Made by a program: the position numbers and the translations under genes. This document shows, one piece after another, positions 46,040 to 55,894 of a stretch of 64,000 nt of DNA (position 1 is the stretch's first letter; every line of letters begins with the position of its first letter). Where the stretch lies: positions 1-64,000 of the forward strand of contig NZ_FOQM01000009.1 of NCBI RefSeq assembly GCF_900113735.1, read 5' to 3'. The notes under the pieces were generated by a model that was not told the origin of the DNA, made no database searches, and saw nothing but the letters and a program-made list of their open reading frames with translations. The DNA is from Bradyrhizobium sp. Gha (lineage in GTDB: Bacteria > Pseudomonadota > Alphaproteobacteria > Rhizobiales > Xanthobacteraceae).

Positions 46040-46966
46040 CTAGCGGGTGATCGACAGTTCGGCCGGGGCTCCGGTCAGCGTGCGTTTCGGCGAGCAGGTG
46101 ATGATCATGATTGCCAGCGTCAGGACGTAAGGAGCCGCGTTGAAGAGGTGATAGCCTGAAGTCACGCCGACCGATTGCAGCGCCGGTCCGAGCGCAGCGG
46201 CGCCACCGAAGGCGAGCGAAGCCCACAGGCAGAGCAGCGGATCCCAGCGGGCGAAGATCACGAGCGCCACGGCGGTGATGCCTTGGCCCGATGACAGCCC
46301 CTCGTTCCAGCTGCCGGGATAGAACAACGACAGGAACGAGCCGCCGATGCCGGCAAGGAAGCCACCGACCATCGTCGCACGCAGGCGGATCAGGAGGACG
46401 GAGTGGCCCATTGCGCGCGCCGCATCCGAGCTTTCGCCGGCGGTCCGGATCAGCAGGCCCCACCGCGTGGCGCGGAAGGCCCAATACAGGGTGGGTGCGA
46501 GCGCGACACCGATCAGGAACAGGACGTTGACGCGCAGGGCGGCGCGGACTTGCGGGATATCGCTCCACCAGCCGAAATCGATGGCGGGCAGGCGTGGCGC
46601 GGTGGGCTCTATCAGCGGCTTGCCGAGATAGAACGCAAGGCCTGTGCCGAACAGCATCAACGCGATGCCGACCGCGACGTCGTTGACGCGCGGCAGCGAG
46701 CAGATCCCGGCATGCAGCGCGCCCAGCAGTGCACCCGTGATGCCGGCGGCGAGCAAGCCGAGCCAAGGCGATCCCGTGAGATAGGAAATGCCATAGGCGC
46801 TCATCGCGCCCATCACAAGCGTGCCTTCCAGGCCAAGATTGATGCGGCCCGAGCGCTCGGTGATGCATTCTCCAAGGCTGACGAACAGGAAGGGCGTGGA
46901 AACGCGAATGGCGCCGCCGAGCACGGCGAGGGAGACAGTCCAGAGTCCGATCGATCCATCTGCCAT
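46040..46966 (-). CDS. ABC transporter permease, nucleoside-type system B (second permease)
   Basis: The 308-residue membrane protein has about eight to nine hydrophobic segments and the family motif [20 protein letters not shown] near residue 32. It starts 1 nt after the stop of the first permease gene. [19 protein letters not shown] corresponds to the loop after the central helices. It pairs with the 370-residue permease. Confidence 0.93.
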   Translation of the reverse strand: MADGSIGLWTVSLAVLGGAIRVSTPFLFVSLGECITERSGRINLGLEGTLVMGAMSAYGISYLTGSPWLGLLAAGITGALLGALHAGICSLPRVNDVAVGIALMLFGTGLAFYLGKPLIEPTAPRLPAIDFGWWSDIPQVRAALRVNVLFLIGVALAPTLYWAFRATRWGLLIRTAGESSDAARAMGHSVLLIRLRATMVGGFLAGIGGSFLSLFYPGSWNEGLSSGQGITAVALVIFARWDPLLCLWASLAFGGAAALGPALQSVGVTSGYHLFNAAPYVLTLAIMIITCSPKRTLTGAPAELSITR

Positions 46967-46967
46967 C

Positions 46968-48080
46968 TCAGGATTTTCCCTTCAGGAAACCGATGCGGCC
47001 GTAGAGCGCGTCGCTGGCGAGCACGAAGACGAAGATGATGCCCTGCAGCACCAGCACGGAGGCATCGGGCAGCCCGAGGCGGCGCTGCAGCAGGCCGCCG
47101 CTGGCGCTGATACCGCCGAGCAGGATGGCGACGGGAATGATGGCGAGCGGATTTTGCCGCGCCAGGAAGGCGACGAGGATGCCAGTGAAGCCGTAGCCCG
47201 CCGCAAGGTTGGCGTTGGTGCGGCCTTGCACGGCGGCGACTTCGACCATGCCGGCAAGCCCGGCGGCGCCACCTGCGAGGAAGCAGATGGTCAGGATCAG
47301 CTTGCTGACGCCGAGGCCGACGATCCTGGCAGCGCGGATGTTGCCGCCGGCAACGCGCGCGGCGAAGCCGAAGACGGTGTGATAGATCAGGATGTAGGCG
47401 GCGACCGCAGCGATGAGACCGAACACGAGGCCCCAATGCACGTCGGTGCCGGGAATGGAGCCGATCATGTTGGCGGCGCCGATCTCGCGGGTCGACGGTT
47501 TGTTGAGGCTGGCGGGATCCCGCATCATGCCTTCGACGAGATGATTCAGGATTGCGAGCGCGATGTAGACGAGCAGCAGGCTCGAGATCGTCTCATTGAC
47601 ACCGCGATATTGGCGCAGCGCGCCAGCGAGCGTGATCCACAAGCCGCCACCGATGACGCCGGCAATGACCATGGCGATCTGCACGACAAACGGCGGCATG
47701 CCCTGAAGCAACAGTGCGGCGCTCGTGGCCGACAATGCGCCGATCAGCAGCGCGCCTTCGCCACCGATGATGACCATGCCGAGCTGCGCCGGCAGCGCCG
47801 TGCAGAGTGCCGTGAGGATGAGGGGCGCTGCACGCGTCAGCGTGTTCTGCCACGAGAACCAGGTGCCGAACGCGCCGTAGTACATGTAGAAATAGAGGTC
47901 GAGCGGATTCTTGCCGAACAGCATGACGAAGATGCCGAACACCGCGAGCGCGCCGGCGACCGCCGCACCCGGGATCAGGACATACTCGATCGCGCCGCCG
48001 TAACGTTGCAGAAAGCCGGCGTCGGCGGCCGGGGCAATTGCCCCGACCGCCTCGGCAGAATCCGCTGCCTCCGACGTCAC
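46968..48080 (-). CDS. ABC transporter permease, nucleoside-type system B (first permease)
   Basis: The 370-residue membrane protein has an acidic cytoplasmic leader (residues 1-30), about nine membrane segments, and ALPAQLGMVIIGGEGALLIG and GYGFTGILVAFLARQNPLAI as family blocks. The start is GTG 48080, overlapping the binding-protein stop (GTGA, 48077-48080) with GGAGCGA 5 nt upstream. Confidence 0.92.
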   Translation of the reverse strand: MTSEAADSAEAVGAIAPAADAGFLQRYGGAIEYVLIPGAAVAGALAVFGIFVMLFGKNPLDLYFYMYYGAFGTWFSWQNTLTRAAPLILTALCTALPAQLGMVIIGGEGALLIGALSATSAALLLQGMPPFVVQIAMVIAGVIGGGLWITLAGALRQYRGVNETISSLLLVYIALAILNHLVEGMMRDPASLNKPSTREIGAANMIGSIPGTDVHWGLVFGLIAAVAAYILIYHTVFGFAARVAGGNIRAARIVGLGVSKLILTICFLAGGAAGLAGMVEVAAVQGRTNANLAAGYGFTGILVAFLARQNPLAIIPVAILLGGISASGGLLQRRLGLPDASVLVLQGIIFVFVLASDALYGRIGFLKGKS

Positions 48081-49189
48081 GAAGTCGCTCCGATCACGCC
48101 TTCGACGAGGTAGTCCATCTTCTCGAGTTCGGGATCCTTCTGGCCGCGATCGGTGCCGGCCGCGATCACCGTCTTGCCCTTGTTGTCGACCAGTCCACCC
48201 TTGAAGATCGCGTAACCTTCGGCCGACAGGAATTTTGCCTTGATCTCGTCGGCGTGCTTGCGCGCCTCGGCGGAGACGGCTTCGCCATATGGCGAGGTTT
48301 TGACGATCTCCTCCTTGAGGCCGCCGCGGTAGAAGTTCGGGATGCTCTCGCCGGCGGCGATCATCTTCACGAACTTCGGGTAGAGGGCTTCCCAGTTCCA
48401 CTCGGCGCCAGTGAGATACGCCTTCGGCGCGAGTGGCGACTGATCGACATGATAGCCGCACACCATAGCGCCCCTGCGCGCCGCGTTCTCGACCATGGTC
48501 TTCGGACCGTCGACATGGCAGGTGAGGACATCCACCCCCTGATCGATCAGGCTGTTGGTGGCTTCGGCTTCCTTGACTGGCATCGACCAGTCACCGGTGA
48601 AAATCACCTGCGTGGTGGCTTTGGGATTGGCGAGCTTCGCGCCGAGCGCGAAGGCGTTGATGTTGCGCAACACCTGCGGGATCGGCTTGGCCGCGACGAA
48701 TCCGAGCTTGCCGGTCTTCGAGGTGTAGCCGGCAACGATGCCCGAGATGTACTGGGCTTCATCGATATAGCCGAAATAGCTACCGGCGTTCTTCGGGTCC
48801 TTGTCGGTCCAGAGGCCGCCGCAGTGCTCGAAGTGAAGCTTCGGGTACTTGGCCGCCATCTTGACGATGTGTGGATTGTAGTAACCGAACGAGGTCGGGA
48901 AGAGCAGGCTGGCGCCGTCGAGATTGATCATGGACTCGATCGTCTTCTCGACCGCGTCGGTCTCCGGCACCTTCTCTTCCTCGACGACCTTGACGCCGGG
49001 AATCTTCTTCAGCGCCGCCGCCCCTTGCGCATGTGCCTGGTTGTAACCGTAGTCGTCACGCGAGCCGACATAGATGAAGCCGATGGTGGTCTCGGCCGCG
49101 AAGGCTGGGCGGGCGCCGGCCGCTGCGCCGAGGGTGAGGGCCGCACCGCCCTGCAACAAATGACGTCGTGAAATCCTGCCAAAATCCAT
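48077..49189 (-). CDS. BMP-family ABC substrate-binding protein, system B, Tat signal
   Basis: The 370-residue precursor carries a twin-arginine signal (ISRRHLLQGGAALTLGAAAG), unlike the Sec signal of system A. The mature domain has the BMP fold (TIGFIYVGSRDDYGYNQAHA, FPTSFGYYNPHIVKMAAKYP, GVDVLTCHVDGPKTMVE). It is first in the operon. ATG 49189 follows GGGGAGC. It probably binds a purine base, nucleoside or ureide different from that of system A. Confidence 0.93.
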   Translation of the reverse strand: MDFGRISRRHLLQGGAALTLGAAAGARPAFAAETTIGFIYVGSRDDYGYNQAHAQGAAALKKIPGVKVVEEEKVPETDAVEKTIESMINLDGASLLFPTSFGYYNPHIVKMAAKYPKLHFEHCGGLWTDKDPKNAGSYFGYIDEAQYISGIVAGYTSKTGKLGFVAAKPIPQVLRNINAFALGAKLANPKATTQVIFTGDWSMPVKEAEATNSLIDQGVDVLTCHVDGPKTMVENAARRGAMVCGYHVDQSPLAPKAYLTGAEWNWEALYPKFVKMIAAGESIPNFYRGGLKEEIVKTSPYGEAVSAEARKHADEIKAKFLSAEGYAIFKGGLVDNKGKTVIAAGTDRGQKDPELEKMDYLVEGVIGATS

Positions 49190-49326
49190 TGCTTGCTCCC
49201 CTTGGCGGCTGGACCGCCTCAATTTGGCGGCTGCGCCGGTCTGGCGGAGCCCGCGATAGGATGTCGCAAGCTTCATGCCAGAGAGGAAAGAAGCGGCAGT
49301 TTCAAATAAGCTATTGAAATACAATA

Positions 49327-49355
49327 CCTATATGCAGTGTCTGAATCTTGGTCAG
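49327..49355 (-). promoter_or_regulatory. candidate promoter of importer B operon
   Basis: On the minus strand CTGACC (49355-49350) and TATAGG (49332-49327) are 17 bp apart, four of six matches to each housekeeping hexamer. The region is distinctly AT-rich and contains the palindrome TTGATCAA at 49364-49371 just upstream. The leader to ATG 49189 would be about 130 nt. Confidence 0.35.
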
Positions 49356-49445
49356 AAACAATATTGATCAAAAGTTAGGCGAAATATCCGTGTTGTATGC
49401 AATCGGGTTGGGCACGCCTTTCCGCTGCTGCGCCGTGTCATCGGG

Positions 49446-50844
49446 GTGAGACATGAATCAACCATGTTCGGTATGAGTGGCCGGCCGTCGGCGGGGTCAC
49501 GAGATACCCGGTCCATAAGCAGCGGTATTTCCTTGCCGTCACATCGCGGAAATCGGTTTTACCAAGGCGGAGCCGCGACCTTCATCGCCAATGCCCTTCA
49601 GGCGGTCAATTTTCTCGGTGATCGATTCCTGAGACAGTCGCATCACTCATCGTCACCCATCGAGGACCTCTACCGGCATTCGATGGACAGCGCCTTTTCG
49701 GTGACCGAGGCGTTCCTCGTTACGGGCGCACCGCATGCCTCCGCCTATTACCCGCGCGACTTCGCCTGGTTCTATCCTGATGTCCTCGACGCCGAGACCA
49801 TCATGCGTGCGCTTGTTGCTGGAGGCGGTCCGCGCCGACGTCGTCACGACCACCATCGTTCCGGCGGGGCAGGACCGGTATCTCGGCGTGAACTATTTCT
49901 CGCCTCCTTCGGATACGCTGCTCGGCATTCTCGCCGGTCTCCAGCAGATGCTCTCGGCCGAGGAGCGGGCGTCGTCCTATCTGGCAATGTCGCAATGCGC
50001 GCGTGCGGGGCGTCTGCTGCTGACCGAATACGGCGGCGATCTGAAGCGCGCGGTCCTGAAGCTGGCAAGCGAGCTCGAACCTTTCGACGCCGACGGCATC
50101 AGATGCTTGCTCTGTGATGCCAGCGGGCCTCGCTCCGCGGCAACGGACACCCGTGCCGAGCGCCGGCGTTTTGTCACCAATGCCTGCGTTTACACGACCT
50201 TCGTGTGGGGCGTGCAGCTTGGCGTCGTCGATGAGACCGAGCTAAAGCGGCTGCTCGGTCGCGACCTCGCCGAGTACAAGAATGGGCTGCTCAGTCTATT
50301 CGGCAAGGAGGGTTATGTCAGGCATTCGCTGGATGCTCCGATAGGCACGCCGGCGTCCCTGGTCGCGCTGGATTTCGTCAGCGTGCATCGCGGCTTCTGG
50401 GATATGACCGATGCACGTGAGCGCGCGCTGTTTGCGGCCACGACCGATCTGATCATCGCCGAACCGCGCTTCCGCATCCCCAACACGTTCCACTTCCTAA
50501 TGTCGGCCGACAATCCGCGGAACAAGATGATCCATAGGATTGCGGCGCCAGCCTACCAGGGTCGCTCGTCCTGGCCGACGTTCAACGTCGAGTTCGCGGA
50601 TCGCATGATGGACTTCGACGAGTCCTCGGAAAGCAATACATACCGCGCCTGCGCGCAAGCAATCTTGAAGGACATTCGCACCTCGACGGAGGTCCATGGT
50701 GGATATCAGGAGCTGATCTCCGAGCACGGACTGAAATATCGCACCTGGGCCTATAAGGGCGCAGTGGCACATTCCTGGTTTCCGCGCTTCCTGTCGGTGT
50801 GGAAAAGGGCGTACGGAACGCCGCTCCTCCAGTGGAATGACTGA
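49446..50844 (+). pseudogene. frameshifted gene of unknown family
   Basis: Two protein-like frames join at 49806-49812. The upstream frame (from GTG 49446 or ATG 49464) reads FIANALQAVNFLGDRFLRQ, SAFSVTEAFLVTGAPHASAY and FAWFYPDVLDAETIMR. The downstream frame continues RLLLEAVRADVVTTTIVPAG and runs intact to 50844. Removing one base near 49809 would give about 466 residues. The repeated helical blocks with Trp/Asp/Glu suggest an alpha-toroid carbohydrate-active protein, but I do not recognise it. One extra base and no other damage fits a recent mutation or a sequencing error. Confidence 0.7.
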
Positions 50845-50854
50845 TCCACGGGCA

Positions 50855-52174
50855 CTATCCCGCGGTCACGTCCACCAGTTCTCCGCCCTCGAGAACCTTG
50901 GCCGCCTTGGCGCGGTCCAGGTCGCCTTCCCAGGCCGCCACGACGACTGTCGCCACGCAATTGCCGATGAGGTTGCCGACTGCGCGAGCCATGCCGATGA
51001 ACCAGTCGACCGACAGCACCAGCACGAGTCCGATCGCGGGAATGCTCGGCACCGCGTTCAGCGTCGCGGCCAAGATCACGATCGCCGAGCCCGGCACGCC
51101 GTGCGCACCCTTTGACGTGATCAGGGAGACGCCCAGCACCAGCAGGAGATCGCCGAACGACAGCGGCGTGTTGGTGGCCTGCGCGATGAATACCACGGCG
51201 AGCGTGAGATAAATCGAGAAGGCATCGAGGTTGAAGGAATAGCCGGTCGGAATGACGAGGCCGACCACGGAATCCTTGACTCCCATCCGCTCCAGCTTCT
51301 TCATGATCTGCGGCAGCACCGCGTCGGAAGAGGCGGTCGCGAGCACGATCATCAGCTCTTCGCGCAGGTAGGCGAGAAACTTGAGAATGTTGATTCCTGC
51401 AAGCGCCATCACGCCGCCGAGCACGCCGAGCACGAAGATACCGACCGAGACGTAAAACAGCATCACCAGCGAGACGAGCTGCTTCAGCGAGCCGACGCCG
51501 TATTTGCCGACGGTATAGGCCACCGCGCCGAGCACGCCGAGTGGGGCCACGCGAACGACGAGCCCCATGACACGGAACAGCACCGTGGACGCCGCATCGA
51601 TGATCGAGGTGACGAGCGCGCCCTTCTCGCCGCCGACCAGCGCGAGGCCGACGCCGAACAGCACGGCGAAGAACAGCACCTGCAGCACGTCGTTGCGCGA
51701 CAGTGCATCAAACGAGGTGGACGGGATGACGTTGAGCAGGAACGCGCCAATGCCCGCGCCCTGCAGCTTGTGGGCATTGTCAGCGTAGGTATTGAGCGCC
51801 TTGGCATCGAGCGTCGAAGGATCGATGTTCATGCCGTGGCCGGGACCGAAAGCGTAGGCCAGGACCAGCCCGAGCAGGAGCGCGACTGTGGTCATCGCCT
51901 CGAAATAGACCAGTGCCTTGACGCCGACCCGACCGACCTTCTTGAGGTCGCCGGCGCCGGCAATGCCGTGAACGACGACGCAGAACACAATCGGGGCCAC
52001 GATCATCGAGATCAGCTTCAGGAAGGCATCGCTGAGGATCTTGAGGCTGATGGCGAAGTCCGGGGCGACCACACCAAGGATGATGCCCAGGATCAGCGCC
52101 ACCAGCACCTGGACGAACAGCGAGGCGTAAAGCGGCTTGGGCTCGGCGGCCGCGGCCGCGGCAATGGTCGACAT
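50855..52174 (-). CDS. dctA: C4-dicarboxylate:cation symporter DctA
   Basis: The 439-residue inner-membrane transporter takes up succinate, malate and fumarate with protons or sodium. The family signatures are serine-rich hairpin IVLATASSDAVLPQIMKKLE, PTGYSFNLDAFSIYLTLAV and SKGAHGVPGSAIVILAATL. There are eight membrane helices and two re-entrant loops by family rule. GGGGGAG precedes ATG 52174. No dctBD regulatory genes adjoin it, so it may be one of several DctA paralogs. Confidence 0.95.
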   Translation of the reverse strand: MSTIAAAAAAEPKPLYASLFVQVLVALILGIILGVVAPDFAISLKILSDAFLKLISMIVAPIVFCVVVHGIAGAGDLKKVGRVGVKALVYFEAMTTVALLLGLVLAYAFGPGHGMNIDPSTLDAKALNTYADNAHKLQGAGIGAFLLNVIPSTSFDALSRNDVLQVLFFAVLFGVGLALVGGEKGALVTSIIDAASTVLFRVMGLVVRVAPLGVLGAVAYTVGKYGVGSLKQLVSLVMLFYVSVGIFVLGVLGGVMALAGINILKFLAYLREELMIVLATASSDAVLPQIMKKLERMGVKDSVVGLVIPTGYSFNLDAFSIYLTLAVVFIAQATNTPLSFGDLLLVLGVSLITSKGAHGVPGSAIVILAATLNAVPSIPAIGLVLVLSVDWFIGMARAVGNLIGNCVATVVVAAWEGDLDRAKAAKVLEGGELVDVTAG

Positions 52175-52225
52175 GATAACTCCCCCGTTGTGACGACGTG
52201 CTGACGACCAAGGCTAGCAACTACC

Positions 52226-52429
52226 GTGCCAGATTGTCGCGGTTTTGGAGGTCAGCGGAGGCCTTTTTCAGCGCCTGAGGTCCAGTTCGGAAGGGGCCAA
52301 CATCATTTTTCGGGGCGGGCGCCCGACGACATCTCCATGGCGGCGGTGGCCAAGGGTGCGAAGGTAGCCGAGCGAACCTTCTATCGGCATTTTGAAGACC
52401 CGGTCCGCTCCTCGGCAGGTCGGTGGTGA
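52226..52429 (+). pseudogene. TetR-family regulator remnant
   Basis: The frame contains APDDISMAAVAKGAKVAERT and FYRHFEDPVRSS, the helix-turn-helix of a TetR regulator. The upstream helix is unrecognisable and the ligand-binding C-terminal domain is missing; the frame runs instead into permease remnants. It is a fragment, probably what is left of a regulator of the neighbouring permease. Confidence 0.6.
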
Positions 52430-52800
52430 CGGCCTATATCGAGTCGACCACCGGCGTGCAGGCCGGCGGCCGCACCGGCTTGGCCTCGCTGACCGCTGCG
52501 GCGTTCTTCTTCCTTGCGCTGTTCCTCTGGCCGATCTTCGTCATTATCCCGCCGCAAGCGACCGCACTGCGCAGGTGCTCGTGGGCGTGTTGATGATGCA
52601 TCTCGGCAATGCGATTCCGATCGTGCTGACGCTGCTGGTCAGCACGCTGACCAACAACCTCATCAACGGAATGGCCTTCACTCTCAGCGACATCGCCCTG
52701 GAAGTCCCGGTCGGCCGTCGGTCGACGATTCCAGCGGTGGTGTAGGGACTGGGCATCGTGTTCATCGCTTGCGCGATCGTGACAGCCCAGATTTTTTGAT
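52423..52800 (+). pseudogene. NCS2/AzgA-type purine permease remnant (C-terminal end)
   Basis: The first frame reads TAYIESTTGVQAGGRTGLAS and FFFLALFLWPIFVIIPPQAT, matching the conserved C-terminal part of adenine/hypoxanthine permeases. The second frame continues VLVGVLMMHLGNAIPIVLTL and STLTNNLINGMAF. A one-base shift near 52575 separates them, and the first 300 or so residues of the permease are absent. Confidence 0.7.
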
Positions 52801-52809
52801 GTGTGCGCG

Positions 52810-53031
52810 CTACGCTGCCAGATCCAGCAATCTGCACGATCCGCGCACCAGAACCTTCCGGCCGATGTCGGTCAACGCAGGTCCGCCGTCGCTGAACATA
52901 ACAAGGCCGAGCCTGACGAGACCGTCGAGCAGATGAGCCTTCGAGAGGCGACCGTTCGGCACCGGGCTGCGAAGCGTCTTGAGGGCTTCCCACTGCTCCG
53001 GTGAAAGGTCGAAATCGAAATCGTTGTTCAT
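52810..53031 (-). CDS. small conserved-looking protein, unknown function
   Basis: The 73-residue protein reads MNNDFDFDLSPEQWEALKTL and then RLSKAHLLDGLVRLGLVMFS-DGGPALTDIGRKVL, which has the look of a small winged-helix-like fold. No signal or membrane segment is seen. GAGGCAAC lies before ATG 53031. No family is assigned. Confidence 0.75.
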   Translation of the reverse strand: MNNDFDFDLSPEQWEALKTLRSPVPNGRLSKAHLLDGLVRLGLVMFSDGGPALTDIGRKVLVRGSCRLLDLAA

Positions 53032-53415
53032 GTTGCCTCGAGCGACAGTACCGTCCGCGCGCCCCTGTTAGCGGCGCTGCATGACCATGCGACGACAATG
53101 AGTCGGCAATTCGATGCTCTGCTTGGAAACTCTCTTCACGAATTGCCGCTCTTCGTTGCGTCACAATGGTTAAGATCGTTCGGGCGCGAAAGATCATCCC
53201 GCTCTTTGATCACTAATTGATGATTTCTATTTGATGTTGCCTTGCGGCGGCAGGTGCAGCGGAAGCGCTACTGCCTCATTCTGCGACGCGATATACTCGG
53301 AAGAAGACAAAAGCCGGGGAATCGGAACAGCGCGCGCTCGATGAAATTCCCCATCACATTCGCGACTGCAACGCGACGCGCGGAACCTGCGCGGAGCTGA
53401 CGTCCGCGGACAGGC
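53032..53415. other. 384-bp stretch without a gene
   Basis: Neither strand has a convincing gene. An AT-rich patch (tttgatcactaattgatgatttctatttgatg, 53201-53234) may include the promoter of the small minus-strand gene or of an unknown transcript. The end of the VWA gene follows at 53416. Confidence 0.5.
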
Positions 53416-54795
53416 CTACTGGTAAGTCGCAACGATATCGGAAACGGCTCGCTCGAGCTGCTGCGCAGTGGCGCATTGCCGCACCACGCTGCAAAACGTC
53501 GCGTAACGCGGCATCTCGGAATCGCCAAAGCCCCAGGCAAGCCGTCCTTCGGGATTAAGCCAGACCAGCCGCTTCGATCGTTCGGAGACGCGGCGCAAGA
53601 TGTCGGCACGCGGATCGAGATTGTTGCTGCGGGCATCGCCGAGCACGATCACCGTGGTCTGCGGCGTCAGCGTGCTCATGAAGTCCTTCTCGAAATCGAC
53701 CAGTGACGAGCCGTAATCGGACGAGCCGAAGCCGACTTTGGACATGATCTCGGCCATCGCCTCTTCCGGCGGCTTCTTCTCCAGGATTTCGCTGACCTCG
53801 ATCAGGTGCGACGAGAATGCGAAGGAATGAACGTCGTCCACCACCTCGTGCAGCGAGTGGATCAGGAGCAGGAAGAAGTCCGAGACCTGCGCAACCGAGC
53901 CGGAGACGTCGCACAGCGCCACGATCTTCGGCCGCTCACGGTGCTTGCGCTTCCATGCGGTGAGAAAGGGGACTCCGCCCCAGGCAGCGTTGCGGCGTAG
54001 CGTGCGGCGGACGTCGAGATGTCCACGGCGTTGGCGCTTGCGCGGCTTCGAATAGCGCTCGCGCAGGCGGCGCGCGATCTGGCGGATGAGAGCCCGCATT
54101 TCCGCGACCTGTCGCCGCTCGATGCGGGCCAGTGGCGCATTGCGCAGGATCTCGTTGCGGAGGTTTTCGGCCTCTTCGCGTGCATAGAGCGCAAGCCCTT
54201 GCGAGACGGTGTCGCGGACGGCCTCGCGCAGGGCGTCGAGTGCCGCGCGGAGACGCTCGGCCAGCGACGGATTGGTTGCGGTGAGTTCATCCAGATCATC
54301 ACGCAGGCGCTGCAGGCCCATCGCGTCGAGGATGCGGCTGGAGAAGATGCCGCGTTGGGTGGAATAGCGGATATCGGAAAGTGAGGCTGCACCGGACGCG
54401 CTGGCGATCGCGGCAGACATCGCATTGCGATCCTGCGACAGCAGCATCTGTGCGAGAGGACCTAATCCTTCGGGAGGCTGAGCTTCGGCCGCTCCGCTGG
54501 CCGAGCTCGAGGAGGGCGATTGATCGGGCTCCTGAGAGGCCTCGCCATTGTCGTTGGCTTCGGCTTGATCCTGAGCCGGTTCGGGCTGGCTGAAGAACAG
54601 ATCAAAGCAGTCGCCGAGCGCGAGCTTCTCGTCCTGCGACTTGGCGAGCGTCAGAAGCAGCGCGTCGCGCAAAATGGCGCGGTCGGCGAGGCCAACCTGC
54701 GCCACTGCGCGCATCGCATCAATGCTTTCCGCGGGCGAGACATGGACGCCGGCGCCCCGCGCCGCCCGAAAGAAACGATGAAGGTTCTCGCGCAT
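53416..54795 (-). CDS. VWA domain protein, CoxE-like
   Basis: The 459-residue cytoplasmic protein has an N-terminal helical part, an acidic Gln/Glu/Ser linker (about residues 75-110) and a C-terminal von Willebrand A domain with MIDAS motif CDVSGSVAQ and VLGDARSN. RRTLRRNAAWGGVPF precedes the VWA domain as in CoxE. Such proteins work with MoxR ATPases to insert metals or mature enzymes. It follows the MoxR gene directly; ATG 54795 is chosen, though a TTG at 54804 overlaps the MoxR stop. Confidence 0.9.
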   Translation of the reverse strand: MRENLHRFFRAARGAGVHVSPAESIDAMRAVAQVGLADRAILRDALLLTLAKSQDEKLALGDCFDLFFSQPEPAQDQAEANDNGEASQEPDQSPSSSSASGAAEAQPPEGLGPLAQMLLSQDRNAMSAAIASASGAASLSDIRYSTQRGIFSSRILDAMGLQRLRDDLDELTATNPSLAERLRAALDALREAVRDTVSQGLALYAREEAENLRNEILRNAPLARIERRQVAEMRALIRQIARRLRERYSKPRKRQRRGHLDVRRTLRRNAAWGGVPFLTAWKRKHRERPKIVALCDVSGSVAQVSDFFLLLIHSLHEVVDDVHSFAFSSHLIEVSEILEKKPPEEAMAEIMSKVGFGSSDYGSSLVDFEKDFMSTLTPQTTVIVLGDARSNNLDPRADILRRVSERSKRLVWLNPEGRLAWGFGDSEMPRYATFCSVVRQCATAQQLERAVSDIVATYQ

Positions 54796-54800
54796 CGGCG

Positions 54801-55748
54801 TCAACCGAAGACGTTGGACCGTGCCGCCTTGGCAATGAAGGTCGTAATCTGCGGCGACGCAGCCTCGATGTCGGCCTCGTACTTCAGGAGCACGTTGAGC
54901 GTGTCCCTGACGATCTCGGTGTCGAGCTCGGACGCCTGAAGCAGCACCAGCACGCGCGCCCAGTCGATAGTCTCGCTGACCGAGGGCAACTTCTTCAGGT
55001 CGAGCGAGCGGATCTCGTGGATGAAGCCGACCATCTGCCGGCGCAGCGTCTGCGAGATGCCGGGGACGCGGCTTTCGACGATGCGCTCTTCCAGCCGCTG
55101 CTCGGGGAAGCCGATATGCAGGTGCAGGCAGCGCCGCTTCAGCGCGTCGCCCAGATCGCGCTCGCTGTTGGAGGTGAGGATCACGGTCGGTGGCGTGATC
55201 GCCGAGACCGTGCCGAGCTCCGGGATCGTGACCTGGAAGTCCGAGAGGATTTCCAGCAGCAGCGATTCGAATTCGGCATCCGACTTGTCGATCTCGTCGA
55301 TCAGCAGCACGCAGCCGCCCGGCTGCTCCAGCGCCTGCAGCAGCGGCCGCGGCTCGACGAACTCCTTGGAGAAGAACACGTCGCCGAAATCATGGAGCTG
55401 GTCGAGCGCAGCATGCAGCGTCTGCGCGCCGCCGAGGACTTCGCCGAGCTTGTCCTTCAGAATCTGGGTGTAGAGCAGTTGCTTGGCGTATTTCCACTCG
55501 TAGAGCGCCTTGGCCTCGTCGAGGCCTTCGTAGCATTGCAGGCGGATCATCTTCTTGCCGCGCCAGGCCGCGATCGCCTTGGCAAGCTCGGTCTTGCCGA
55601 CGCCCGCAGGTCCCTCGACCAGGATCGGCTTCTCGATCTGTTGCGACAAATAGACGGCGGTCGCGATCTGCCGGCTCGCGATATAGCCCTGCGCGGCGAG
55701 GCCGCTTTCCACTGCCTCGATCGAGGTCGAGGCCTTCTGTTCAGCCAC
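54801..55748 (-). CDS. MoxR-family AAA+ ATPase
   Basis: The 315-residue AAA+ chaperone-like ATPase has Walker A EGPAGVGKTELAKA, Walker B CVLLIDEIDKSD, sensor 1 VILTSNSERDLGDAL and an arginine-finger region KRRCLHLHIGFPE. GTG 55748 has GGAGC 7 nt upstream and begins just before the conserved region. It pairs with the downstream VWA gene as in cox and other maturation systems. The client enzyme is not nearby, so the substrate is unknown. Confidence 0.92.
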   Translation of the reverse strand: MAEQKASTSIEAVESGLAAQGYIASRQIATAVYLSQQIEKPILVEGPAGVGKTELAKAIAAWRGKKMIRLQCYEGLDEAKALYEWKYAKQLLYTQILKDKLGEVLGGAQTLHAALDQLHDFGDVFFSKEFVEPRPLLQALEQPGGCVLLIDEIDKSDAEFESLLLEILSDFQVTIPELGTVSAITPPTVILTSNSERDLGDALKRRCLHLHIGFPEQRLEERIVESRVPGISQTLRRQMVGFIHEIRSLDLKKLPSVSETIDWARVLVLLQASELDTEIVRDTLNVLLKYEADIEAASPQITTFIAKAARSNVFG

Positions 55749-55894
55749 GAAAGGCGCTCCCAAAGGTCTTGCTTGAAGCTTGTTCTGCCTGCGTTCCCGG
55801 CAAAGAACAAGCCTCGTCTGGGATGGGCCTGATCCGCGCTGACGCCCTTTTTTCCGTTCAGCGCAAATTACTTGATGAGTGGCTGACGATGCGA

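Noticed and set aside
53268..53636. 122-residue minus-strand open frame
   Set aside because: It overlaps the VWA gene end in another frame and has no ribosome-binding site or protein-like pattern.
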